Position numbers and translations under genes: made by a program | Source: Leptodontidium sp. MPI-SDFR-AT-0119 | Lineage: Eukaryota; Ascomycota; Leotiomycetes; Helotiales; Leptodontidiaceae | Assembly: GCA_020726505.1 (NCBI GenBank) | Contig: JAHLEZ010000001.1 | Coordinates: forward strand, 3,782,001-3,846,000 | Length of the DNA: 64,000 bases | Reading direction: 5' to 3' | The notes under the pieces: model-generated | Database searches by the model: none | What the model saw: only the letters and a program-made list of their open reading frames with translations | What the model was told of the DNA's origin: nothing | In this document: positions 23,663 to 33,684 of the stretch, piece after piece | How the letters are laid out: every line of letters starts with the position of its first letter | Numbering within the stretch: position 1 is the stretch's first letter

Positions 23663-25120
23663 GTAGTCAGTCAAACTGTAAATTAACAGCACTGTCTCTC
23701 ACTCGGCTCATGGATCTCCCTGTGGTGGGAAGGGACAACATATCATGGGATGAACGGAATGGAATGATTACACGCATAGGAAGAGGAGTTAACCTGTCTT
23801 GTTGCTTCGTTCATGGTTGATCTGGTCAGTTTAGCTGGTGCGCATCAAATGGCATAAGATGACATTTTTTCGTTGGAAGCATGGCATGGGTGCGTGCGTA
23901 CTTATGTGGCTAGTTGGCTGGCTAGCTAGCTTGTGCGCAAATTATGGAGCGATTGTGTATTTGTCTGTATGAGATACCGATTTCTCTCTGTTTTTTTGGG
24001 GGGGTTTTTTTTTCCTTTTTGGTGTTCTGTTCTCTGTCTGGGCGATACATAGGGATGGGAAAAAGTGTGTGCAACTTTTCGTGATCCAGGGCATGAGTCG
24101 TACTTGAAAATGATGTGAATCTGTTCTTCGTTTGAGAATATCTGTTGATGTTACCACCCGCCTGTATCAGGAGAACTGCGCAAGTTGAGGTTTGCCAGAA
24201 GATCTAGATTATCAAAGTTTGCAGCTTTCAATTTTGCGTAATAGGCAATAGACAAACGCCTTGCCTTTCTCTGATCCAGAGTTGCCTTTCTTCATGCCCA
24301 GGGCAAAGCATGGCGCGTCACAAGGCCGCTAGGAACTAAGCGAGCCTTTGGGTAGATTGTTTTGAAAGCCGCCTCGTCGCCGAGAGCGAGGTCTCGGGTC
24401 CCGGGGTGAGATCCAAGGGCTTAAATGAGAAGGTTGGGAGAATAGAAGAGTAAGGGAAGTGTGAAGTAGAGCAAAAGGTTGAAATGGGGAAGGAATGGCG
24501 AGGAAGTGATATTCCCAGAGTGGGGAGGCAGCGAGGTTGAATTAGTCGCTTCCAGCGACTATTGATGCCCGTCTGCTAAGTTGGAAAGTTTGAATACAGT
24601 TAATACATTGCAAATATTGCAAGTCGTGTCGGGGCCTTGTCTGCAGGATTATAATTTTCTGGTATTGCAATGCAGAGTCTTGGTGATATGGAAGGGTATC
24701 AATATATGAAGAAAAGAGTAAACCCAGATACAGTGAACAAGAATCACATTGAAGCAACTTGAATGTGGTTCCCTAAATATCTCACACTGATCTTGACCTT
24801 AGTCCTCTAGCCTTATCATTCTTGCCAAAGGATGATGTCAGGGTCGCGTTACTATTCGTTGCGCGTCAAGTCATTGTTTATCGCTTGACGGACCCAAGAC
24901 CCGACGCGACAGTGCTGTCACAAGAGAACTACTCTACTAGCGTGACTCATTCGAGCTAGCAAAACTGTTAGGGGTCAATGTACTCGAAATTTTCCAGCGC
25001 TTTCCCAAAGATCCCACAGTAAGAATTTCGAGTTCCTGCATCTTCCTTCCACCAGTCAACTCGACGCCAAGTGCGTATCAACCACATCACTTTGCCCTTG
25101 ATCTTTGTCGTTGCACAAAA
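23663..25120. other. 1.5-kb intergenic region with homopolymer tract
   Basis: This contains the 3' side of BLM10 and the promoter of family gene A. At about 23992-24013 there is an abrupt T7-G7-T9 homopolymer block, prone to sequencing error. A nested inverted repeat at 24843-24910 is listed separately. No gene is supported. Confidence 0.5.
24843..24910. repeat. Nested inverted repeat in the promoter of family gene A
   Basis: Outer arms GTCGCGT (24843-24849) and ACGCGAC (24904-24910) are perfect reverse complements. Inside them CGTCAAG (24864-24870) pairs with CTTGACG (24884-24890). The centre lies about 245 bp upstream of the gene A start codon. It could be paired regulator-binding sites or a structured element; the function is unknown. 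Confidence 0.5.
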
Positions 25121-25973
25121 ATGGGTTTCCATCCGCTATACAATGGCAAGGGAGAATACGGTCCCTTCAGAGATCATGTCTCCGTTCCACCGTCCTCTCA
25201 GAGACTTCTAGACCAACCCCCACCAGCAATGGGAACCATGGAAGTCGATTATCTGAATGCTCGTCACTCGCCAAAGAATGCCACCACCAGTTAGTTAATT
25301 TCACGAGCATCTGCGAGATTTCCCGATAGCTAACAGTCTGCAGCCACGGCCATGCCTGTCGCCGATCTGTCCGCTCTCAACAAAACCATGGACAGTGTCA
25401 TTGACGATCAACCCTCCTACCCAAGAAATCCAAAGAAGGTCAGATTCCTCAAGGCACCAAAGCCAATCGCTCCCGACTACAAGCAAAAGAAAGATGCCTA
25501 TTTTATCTACCTTATCAACGATGTCAAGTACGAGAAATTCGCCAATGATGCCCAAGCCCTCAACCCCCACTTCATCAAGCGCAGCTCAATGGAGACCCTC
25601 TGGTACAAGACTCTGAAGAACCACTACGCCAACTGTAAGGAAGACTCGTTGGCCCCGTTGGGCAGAAAGAAGACTTTGGCTCAGGCCAATAGGCAGGCAA
25701 GTTGATATATGCGCGGTTCCGTTCCGGTGAAACCAAGCTAACGGGTTGCAGACTGGAGGCTATGAGGGATTCGATGCGAACCGCTATTGGGAGCTTCAGA
25801 ATATGGTGAATGGAATGGAGGGTATGTCTGTTGCCAAGGAGGTGGATCCCAAGCCTAGTCACTTCCGGGCCATGGAGACTGCGCGCAGAAGGAGAAAGGC
25901 TGAGGTCCGGCTTGCGGCGACAAAGGCTGACCAGTCGAAGGATGCGGCTCAGGATACTGCTATGGAGCTTTGA
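25121..25973 (+). CDS. Paralogue family gene A, unknown function, 247 aa
   Basis: This protein is not recognised. Exons are 25121-25289, 25344-25696 and 25752-25973. Intron 1 is phase 1 (donor GTTAGT, branch GCTAAC). Intron 2 is phase 0 and uses a GC donor (CAG|GCAAGT) with a normal TTGCAG acceptor. The shared core spans about residues 108-195: a hydrophobic start (YFIYLINDVKYEKF), a Met-Glu-x-Leu-Trp helix (METLWYKTLKNHY), then across the intron Q|TGGYEGFDANRYWELQ. The tail is basic and helical (ARRRRKAEVR) and ends QDTAMEL. Gene C at 29304 has the same core, and gene B at 27927 (minus) has the same exon pattern with a weaker core. There is no signal peptide or membrane segment, so an intracellular, possibly nuclear, protein is inferred. 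Confidence 0.75.
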
Positions 25974-27077
25974 TATCGTCTCGCGGATATTTTTGTTTGA
26001 TGAGACTCTTCTTGAGGTTGTGTGTTTTGTGGAGTGGATAATAATTGCGTGGGCCTGTCTTGAATGGCACCTGAATAGAAGACGAATTAAGCATATACTG
26101 TACTACCTACCCATCTTGTGAAATCACAAGAAGTCACAGGTTTTGGCTATCATGACTGCCATTTATATCTGAATTGGAAGGACGTACGAGCCCGTCGCAA
26201 ATGCTAAAGTAGATCACACCAGGCTGGCAGTGGCTTCATGCTGCGGCGGCTTGGACAGTCCCAATGACTGATATTGCCACCCCAAAGTCACAAGAATAGT
26301 CTAGGATATATACCATATCTATAAAAAGTTGATTTGTCCTCCACGGAAGCTGCGTGTAGGTTGGTGAGGCCCTGGGAGAAGAAGTGGGTGGACCTCGGCA
26401 ATTTGTTTTGTTCGAACTCGCTTAATTCTAGTAGGCCATATATGTAGCCAAAGAAGCATATTTCCAGTCTCCGAGTCGGATTTATCTGACTGTCTGGGCG
26501 ATCTGGACCGCGCTACATATATCTAACAACTGTTTCGTCTCCTGGTGTTCAGCGGTTAGCACACCTGGATTGTGGGTTTGATTCCCACCGTAAGTTCTCT
26601 ACGCATCATGCCCCTGAAAGGATCAGCAAGAGGAGGTGGAAAGACGTAAAATTCTTTTGCCATTTGGTTTTTCCCCTTATGCTAACATAGATCTTTTTGT
26701 TGCAATTTTCATTTTCACTTGCGTTATGCCGAATAACCGAAATTTCTCATGGGGTTGATTTTGGCAAGTGAAGCTTTTGATGTATAGAACTGACAGAGGG
26801 GAGACGCATTTAAAAGTACTTCGATTCAAATGTAACAGTGCTGAAATACAACCTCGGCGCCTTTTAATAGTCAAATTCCGAATTCTATACATTCTGGTAA
26901 GGATATTATTGCTTTAAGATATCGAGAAGTCAAACATGATGATTTGCTATGTTGGGCGATCCAGCTACTTTAATCCAAGGAAACGAATTTGGGATCAACC
27001 CGATTTGTGCTTGCAAAAAGTTCTTATCTGAAAACTAATAACATCCCAATCCCAGCCTGAGTATCCTACTCATCATC
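25974..27077. other. Intergenic between family genes A and B
   Basis: This is the convergent 3' space of genes A (plus) and B (minus). It contains the first tRNA-like repeat unit (26473-26675). The remainder is AT-rich with no open frame of coding character. Confidence 0.5.
26473..26675 (+). repeat. Dispersed repeat, copy 1, with tRNA-like core
   Basis: This copy aligns by eye over about 200 bp with 28583-28809. Shared blocks in order are GAGTCnGATTTATC, CTAACAnCTGT, the tRNA-like core, and a GTAAAA-T-rich tail. In the core a perfect T-arm is visible: stem GTGGG (26572-26576) and CCCAC (26584-26588) around the loop TTTGATT. Upstream, GGTGT (26544-26548) pairs with ACACC (26561-26565) around AGCGGTTAGC, which resembles a D-arm/A-box. 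The anticodon arm is too short for a functional tRNA. This fits a tRNA-derived SINE-like element or a decayed tRNA. Confidence 0.6.
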
Positions 27078-27927
27078 CTACTCATCGTACGACTCATCTA
27101 TCTTGCGTGATGAAATACCGCGGGGGACGTAGGCTGCTAGAGCGGGGCCAGATTGGGTGGTACTGCCAGAGGGAGAAGCGTTCTTTTTTCGAAAATGCTC
27201 CTTTCTTGCCATTCTTTGAGCTTTCTTCTCCTCGGCAATCTTCTTCTTGTACATCTCCTTCTTATTGCTCCAGAATTTCTCAATGTCGAATTGTCCGTTC
27301 AAACCGCCATTCATCTAATGTGTCGTTAGTTTGAATATTGAAAGTTGTTGTTGAGGTGACTTACCTGTGCAAGGGCGTTTCTCAATGACAGTTCCTTCAT
27401 TTCTGTGCTGATCTCTGCATCTGGCTTCCATTTCTTGTATGTAGCTTCGCAAGATGATTTCCAAGCCTTCTCCGCAAAATTCCGCCCAACTCTGCCGTTA
27501 TTCTTCTGTTCGAGGTGGGTAATGAACTGCTGGTACGACATGTAGAACGGCGCCTTTGATGACTTGCTTGATGAGACTGGCAGAACTCCGATGCTGGGCT
27601 GGTTGACGTTTTTGGTGCTGTCATCTTCCCTTCCTTGATCCCATTCATTGATATCTTCCTCCAAGAAATTGCCCAAGAAACCTCCACCAAATCCACTCAG
27701 GCCTCCAAGTATATCTTTCAACCCATCCGCATCTTCATTGTCATCAATATTCTCTCCAACCATATCTCCGTTCGATGCATCCTCCCAGCCGCTCGCAGCC
27801 ATGACCTGATTCAGGCCTAAAAGTCAGTTCATGAAGCCATAAGTTAGTTGGTATTTTGAAGCTCACCTTTGAGAAGACTGCCAGGCTTAGAAGACAGTCC
27901 ATCTTTGGTAGTAGTTGGGTTACTCAT
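27078..27927 (-). CDS. Paralogue family gene B, unknown function, 249 aa
   Basis: Exons (complement): 27927-27867, 27816-27365 and 27314-27078. Intron 1 is phase 1 (donor GTGAGC, branch CTAAC) and intron 2 is phase 0 after a Gln codon, exactly as in genes A and C. The N-terminal third is acidic and Gly-rich (about residues 35-75, with GGLSGFGGGFLG). The core is more diverged than in A and C (YMSYQQFITHLEQ, EKAWKSSCEATYKKW, ALAQ|MNGGLNGQFDIEKFW). A basic coiled-coil-like stretch follows (KKKIAEEKKAQRMARKEHFRKK). The C-terminus, YVPRGISSRKIDESYDE, matches gene C's YVHPGILRRKIDESYD. It is inverted relative to its two relatives. No catalytic motif is seen. Confidence 0.72.
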
Positions 27928-29303
27928 TGTGAGTAGTAGTAGGAGTACTTATTGTTGTTGAAAGAGATTGAAAAAGAGAGGTAGTGGTGGCTGGTTGTGG
28001 TTGAAGTTGTAGTTGAGGTGGAGGCTGTTGTTGGTGGAGATATTTGAGGAGCTTAAATAGACTTGAGGACCAATCTGAAAGCCTGGCGCTAGTCTGTAGT
28101 TTGAATCAATTGACTGAATCCCAAATTGAATTCCAAACTGAGAAGACTTGACATTCACTTGCAGAGGAACAGACATCTAAGCTAAGCAAAACTTTTCTAC
28201 CTCGCTCAATGAAGTGAGACGGACTCGCAGTATCTTGGAGCCCTAATGCTTTTGTTTTTTATTAGAAATTCGGCCAATAGACAATAACGCTGCTCCAAAG
28301 TTGTGTTCTTGTTTCACGACATAGTGTTGCAGACTACTTGGGATCTGGACATGGATCATAGGATTATGCTCAACGGATTGGGATCCCCTCTATGCACATG
28401 TCACGAGACCCCGATTCAACAATTGGTATCGATCAACTTCAGGAACGAAATCTGGTCTCTGGGTAGTTGATGGGTGATAGATAGACTTGCCTTCCTGGGA
28501 CTGGGTCTACCTCGGGAGGTGTAGATTTTCTCGGAACGGTCGTTGACGAGTTATCTAGCGAAATAAACAAAATTTCTGTGCGGAGTCAGATTTATCCGGC
28601 TGTTGTGAAGTGGCGGCTGGCTCATACCTTATTCTAACACCTGTCTTTCCTCTTGGATCGTAGTGGTTAACTAACCTGAGTTGTGTGTTCAATTCCCACT
28701 GTAGCTTCGGCTGCGCATCTGGCCCGGAATAGTAGCTTCGGCTGCTGGACTGGTTACCAGAGCAGGTGAAAAATGTAAAAGTTTTTTTGTCGTTTTAATT
28801 TTTGCTCTCCCAATAATTTTTGGGACTTCCCTGGGTAGCCTAAGTTTTGCCGAACGCATCGCCCTGGTAGGTTTTGGCACTTGTGTTGTTTGTTGATTGC
28901 TCGCTTACAATGCCCCACAGCAAAACACCTGCGCTGCTGTCTGCTGTTGCCTACTCCTCAAAACCACGACGAGTTAGCTAGTTATTCTAGGTTACTATAT
29001 TAATAGGTCTTGGAAGTAAGTTGTGGTACCGACTACTTTGTGGTCGATTAATGTCCATTTCCTGTGCTGGGACAGAGTTGGATGACGTCCGCTATTGACT
29101 TGGTCAATTGAGGTGAATAACTGCGATTTTTCGACTACTTGCACAGCTAAGGCTCTGAAAAGCTGCATGACTCATCACAGGGCTTGATTTATTCGGATGA
29201 ATTCGCCAACGGTGAATATATTGGAGCGCGCCCTGCCGCACCTCCACACATATCGCCCGCCGCCTGAAACAATTTTTCATCTACAACATCCCAATTCGAA
29301 GCT
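27928..29303. other. Divergent space between family genes B and C
   Basis: This holds the promoters of genes B (minus) and C (plus). It contains the second tRNA-like repeat unit (28583-28809). No gene is supported; short frames near 27949-28176 are low-complexity Asn/Gln-type translations. Confidence 0.5.
28583..28809 (+). repeat. Dispersed repeat, copy 2, with tRNA-like core
   Basis: This is the partner of 26473-26675 in the same orientation. Its T-arm is GTGTG (28683-28687), loop TTCAATT, CCCAC (28695-28699), with one mismatch in the stem. The A-box-like TAGTGGTTAACTAAC is at 28661-28675. Just after it, a 13-bp direct repeat TAGCTTCGGCTGC occurs at 28702-28714 and 28733-28745, making this copy longer. 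It ends in the same T-rich tail. Divergence from copy 1 is large, so both copies are old. Confidence 0.6.
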
Positions 29304-30223
29304 ATGAATAAGCAACCAAGAATGGAGCACCGCTCCAACTCAGCCAGCGTTGGCGACCAGGCAGTTATAGAAGGTAACTTGAACCTACTCTCTGTCTGCA
29401 GGAACTAAATGCTAACGTACTGTAGATGTGATCATGAGCATGGATCCAGCAGAAAACCCAGACGATCGAGTGACGACGATGGTCAGCCCAGGAAAATCTA
29501 GATCAAATCCCCAAATATTGGTCCACCGGTCTACCATCAAAGTCCCCGACTACATACACCCGAAAGGCTTCTTATGTCTCTCGTGGGATGTGAAGTACGG
29601 CAAATTCGTCCTGGATGTTCAAGGTATGAATGAAGAGCTTATCGATCGAGACACAATGGAGAAGCTGTGGGTTGAGCATGTACGCCGGCACTACTGTATG
29701 GACGATACCGGGGTTAAGGCGGTCATGGAGCCTGCATTGGCAGACGCTCTTCGTCAGGTATGTGCCCCTCTGCCGTTTCATATGGTCCCGGGCGGCATTT
29801 CGACAAATTGTTGGTTACTTGGTACTTAAGCTAACGAAATTTATACAGGTCAAGGGATATAATGGCTTCGACGCGGAAGCGTACTGGCAACTGCAGTCGG
29901 TCGCCAGCGGCCTGGGACAGCTTCTGAAAGACTGGCGATTGAAAGAGCAACAGGATGACCAGAAAAAGTCTGTGGAGCAAGCAACTGCCAAGAAGAACAA
30001 GGGAAGTTCATCGATTGGAATTTCCATGAATTCGAATTCGAACCAGGAGTGTCCTCCAACGGTTGGAGCTCTCTCTGAGCAATGTGTCACTCAAAGCCAT
30101 CATCAAGTAGCTTACACGCCAGTTCCAGTCTACTCCCCCTACGTCCACCCGGGAATTTTGCGACGGAAAATCGATGAGTCGTACGATTTTGACGAGGAGG
30201 ACGATGATACTGAGATGGCATAG
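29304..30223 (+). CDS. Paralogue family gene C, unknown function, 258 aa
   Basis: Exons are 29304-29373, 29426-29757 and 29849-30223. Intron 1 is phase 1 and intron 2 is phase 0, at the same points as in A and B, but with ordinary GT donors (GTAACT, GTATGT). The core (CLSWDVKYGKFVLDVQ, DTMEKLWVEHVRRHY, ALRQ|VKGYNGFDAEAYWQLQ) aligns column by column with gene A. A basic Lys/Gln stretch follows (DQKKSVEQATAKKNKG). The tail has the gene-B-like YVHPGILRRKIDESYD and then an acidic end (FDEEDDDTEMA), echoed by gene A's DTAMEL. The function is not known. A recent local tandem duplication is unlikely given the divergence; an old one is likely. Confidence 0.75.
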
Positions 30224-30741
30224 AATACAGTCTTGGAATTGGTAGTTTGGGGCTTGGATTCGATGCGGGTGTTGACGTTGGTGCAATGCTAAGAACCCCT
30301 TTCGACCCTGAATCGGCTATAGCTACCTACGAGGCGACCAAAATCCATGTCCTGTAAAGGGAAATAATACTATACAATTCACTCCAAAGACTGAAACTAA
30401 GGCTTACTTCAACCTAGTCTCTTCCCCAGAGCCAATGTTCTGAAACGATTTAGAGACTTTAAACGGGCTCTTATTAATAAAGAGAGCGAATGTTAACTAC
30501 CTGAGTGTCCTTTCCTTCGCCACAGACGAATTTGGCCCGCTTCGCTATTCCATAATCATTGTTTATAAACAACACTTATTTTTGCGATGTACGATATTGA
30601 ATTGTCAACTTGTATTTCTGTGATAATATTTCAGGTCTTTATGAAACAAGATGCTACTCTTTATCAAGAATAGATCTGGATTTCTTCGAATGAGAGAGAC
30701 TTCATTCGATGGTGATATTCTGATACCAGATATCTGCAGTT
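30224..30741. other. Convergent 3' intergenic region
   Basis: This lies between gene C (plus) and the second P450 (minus). It is AT-rich and expected to hold two terminators. Nothing else is seen. Confidence 0.5.
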
Positions 30742-32537
30742 TCAGTTCTTTTGTACCCTCTCAAACTTTAGGAACAGCTTGTTGCTAGTTGGACCGCACG
30801 TGTAACCGTCTTCCTGCTCGATCCCCTCATCGTTCACGATTTGGGTCGTAAAGTTCGAAAAGACTGCCGCGATGACAAGCTTGATCTCATGCATAGCGAA
30901 ATTGCTCCCAACGCACATGCGACCCCCACTGCTGAAAGCCCAGAACCATCGATCCCTCTCCTTTTTCTGTTCTTCTGTAAATCCGTTCTCCTCGTCCATC
31001 CACCTTGTGTAGTCCCATTTCTCCGGGTCCGCATACACTTGCCCGTTTCTATGCACGCTATATGCCTGAGCGCCAACTCTCACGCCGCCTGGGATTCCAG
31101 AGTACCCCGCTAAAGTGCATCCCGGATATGGAGTCACTCGTGGCTGACTACCTGGAATAGCTGCGTTGACCCGGAGTGTCTCCATCAGAATGGCGTGGAG
31201 CAGCGGAAGGCCGTCTAGCTCTTTTGAATTTGGAATTGCTGGTTTGGACGAGAAAAGGCTCATATTTGGTGAAAGAGTCAACAGCTCAGCACGAAGTCGG
31301 TTCTGCAAGCTGAAGTCGCGAGACAAATACCAAGAGATGTAGGTGAGCATGATCCCAGAAGTTTCGTGGCCAGCTGCGATGTGGTCGATCATCTCGCTCG
31401 CCATACTCAATTCAGGATACTTCAGGAGGTTTGGACTGAGAATTGAATTATCGCCCTTGGCCTTGCGTTCTTTCTCCATACCTGCGAGGACAGCTTTATA
31501 GACCACAGGTTCGTTGGCTGGATCTGTGTCTTTGGCTGCTAAGCCATCTCTGAGATAAGCCGACGTGTTGTCACAGCGCTCTTGCGTCCAAGCCTCCAAC
31601 TCTCGGTTGTTGGTATCTACCCAACGTGGGACGAGATAGATGTTGAGCTTCCGGAGAAAACGGCTGAAACGAGGAAGTTCCTGGGACCAGAAGACGTATG
31701 TTTTACGAGTATGGTACATTGAAAGCCAGTATTTTCGGAAAGTCTCGTTAGTGAGAAAATCACTACCGTTCGTCAGTCCAAATTGGTAGGCGGCAATGAA
31801 GTCCATGGTTGTCGAATTCCAGATCTCGTGGATTTCGACACCGTTCGGGAAACGGAGAGGTGTGGATGCGGCAGTGAGGAGAGGGAGAAGCCGGTCATAA
31901 ATGATGACTTGAGCTTGGGCAGCCAGAGCAGGGGAATTATGGATTGTTGATTTGGAGTAGATGTTGGACATCATACGTTTTCGTGCCGAGCTAGGCAGCG
32001 GAGGAATTAGTAATTGCCTCTTTAGGACTGTGCTTGGAAGAGGATAAGACATGTCCCGAGAAAATCTTGAGACATTCAAGAGAGGAAATTTTAGGCTCCC
32101 CTATTAGTTCTACTTACTGAGGCTTGGAATGCCAGGAAGAAAACATGCATGGTACACTTTGGCAAGCATATTAGCACATCGACAAAATAAACAGAGGACA
32201 TTGAAGCATACCCATAGTTATCAAAAATCGAGTACCATTGCCCTTTTTCAAAACCTCCCCCGTACACTGTCCTCAAACCAGCGACGTCGTTGATGCTAAG
32301 CTCATTGGGGCCAAGCCGAATAACTGATCCATATTTCTGATGAGCAGCATGAGTATCTATGTTCTCCCGGCACTTGAATCGAGTCCATAAGATCCAGAGC
32401 GGTGATATTGGAGCAGACCAGTGAGCATTTGGAATCTTGGAGAGTGGCGATAGGAAGACTGGATAGATGATGAATTTGTAGATGGCCAGCAATGAGATGA
32501 ATGCGAGCCCTAGGGCTGGAATGCTGAGGATCAACAT
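30742..32537 (-). CDS. Cytochrome P450 monooxygenase, about 537 aa
   Basis: Exons (complement): 32537-32212, 32156-32118 and 31990-30742. The start is the ATG of MLILSIPALG; the frame upstream begins only with TTG. There is a single N-terminal membrane helix, then IRLGPNELSIND, the I-helix AAGHETSG, the ExxR motif in LMETLRVNAA, and the heme loop FSSGGRMCVGSNFAMHE with the Cys ligand. The 39-nt second exon (VPCMFSSWHSKP) sits at the same place as the 31-nt exon of the 4981-6662 P450. This suggests common descent of the two, despite low overall similarity. The substrate is unknown. The aldo-keto reductase upstream is on the same strand, so the pair could act together, but nothing else here resembles a biosynthetic cluster. 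Confidence 0.92.
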
Positions 32538-33684
32538 GGTGGCTTTCAAAGACTTTCCAACGCCCTTCAGTCTTCTCTATCTACCACAAATCCTTCGAGA
32601 AGAACCTCGATTTTGAGTATCCTGTGTGGTGGACAGTCAGTTGAGAGGTGGGGTGATGGTGGGAAACCTGGGGATTCTCGCCACTGAGCTGCTAAGGTTC
32701 TGTCTTTATGAGCATCGACCGAGTCTTAGGAAGTCAAAGCGCATTTGAAGAAAAACACCGGAATACGTACTTGCGAGTCACAAAGGGTGATTGTTAATAT
32801 AGCAGTCTGAGTGGCCTTCAGGAGAGTCATTATACACTCTTGTCGGTAATCTTGTCGGCTATTTGTCCGATAAGCATGCATGAGGAGAGCTATGTCCCAA
32901 AGAGGTATCAGTATCCAGACTTTTTTTCTGGGCATAGTTGGGGGTGTTTCAGTGACTTGGGGGAATGTATTGAGAAGTTCGAAGGGAGCTGTAGTCGTGA
33001 GAGCTGTGGATGTTTTTGGTGGTTTGATTCAGTGCACTTGTCTGTATCTCATGTTAACACGACTTCAACCATCGACAGGCGCCTGGGAGAGAAAAAAAAC
33101 AGCATAAGAAGTCCCAAATTCGCTATTTTTGGTCACAAAATTAGGACTTTATTTGTGCTTGTTCAGAATCACTGAAACATGCAGCTATGAAGATTACATC
33201 GAGGCGGGCTAAATTCTTTTTTGACGAAGCGAATACTGCTCAGGTTAGTAGCTTTCGCTCTCTCTACTACATCCATTAACAAGAGCTTATTTAAAGTCCC
33301 TAAATTATTCCAGAACATTGAATTTCAGGAAGAGCCCAGGTTTAAGCAACTTTAGTATAACCTTTAGAGTGAATAAACATATATAATATAGTACTCGCTT
33401 CACTTGACGCGAATTTTATGCCCCAACAAGTCTAAACCAAAGCTCTCGGAACTTGGCTTTTCGAGCAGAAGACTCAAAAACAAGCGCGAGGAGCAAAATA
33501 TGCGCCAGTTGGCTTTTATTAAGGCGGATTTGACACGTTTTACATCCATCAGAGAAAGTTGAGTCTTACAAAATGGATCCCAGGATAGATACTTTCAGAG
33601 AACAAAGGTTGAAATGTAGAAGTACGGTTCATTCATTTGCTCTGAATTGAGCTAGAAGAGACGACTAATTTCTTAGAAATCTAC
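32538..33684. other. Intergenic, nothing recognised
   Basis: This is 1.1 kb between the P450 promoter and the aldo-keto reductase 3' end. It is AT-rich in its second half (about 33110-33420). No gene, RNA or transposon signature is seen. Confidence 0.45.

Noticed and set aside
26541..26600. Functional tRNA gene
   Set aside because: A T-arm and a D-arm-like hairpin are present but the anticodon arm is nearly absent and no acceptor stem pairs; it is better described as tRNA-derived.
25121..30223. Mating-type locus
   Set aside because: No HMG-box or alpha-box protein and no APN2 or SLA2 neighbour; the three small proteins do not resemble MAT proteins.
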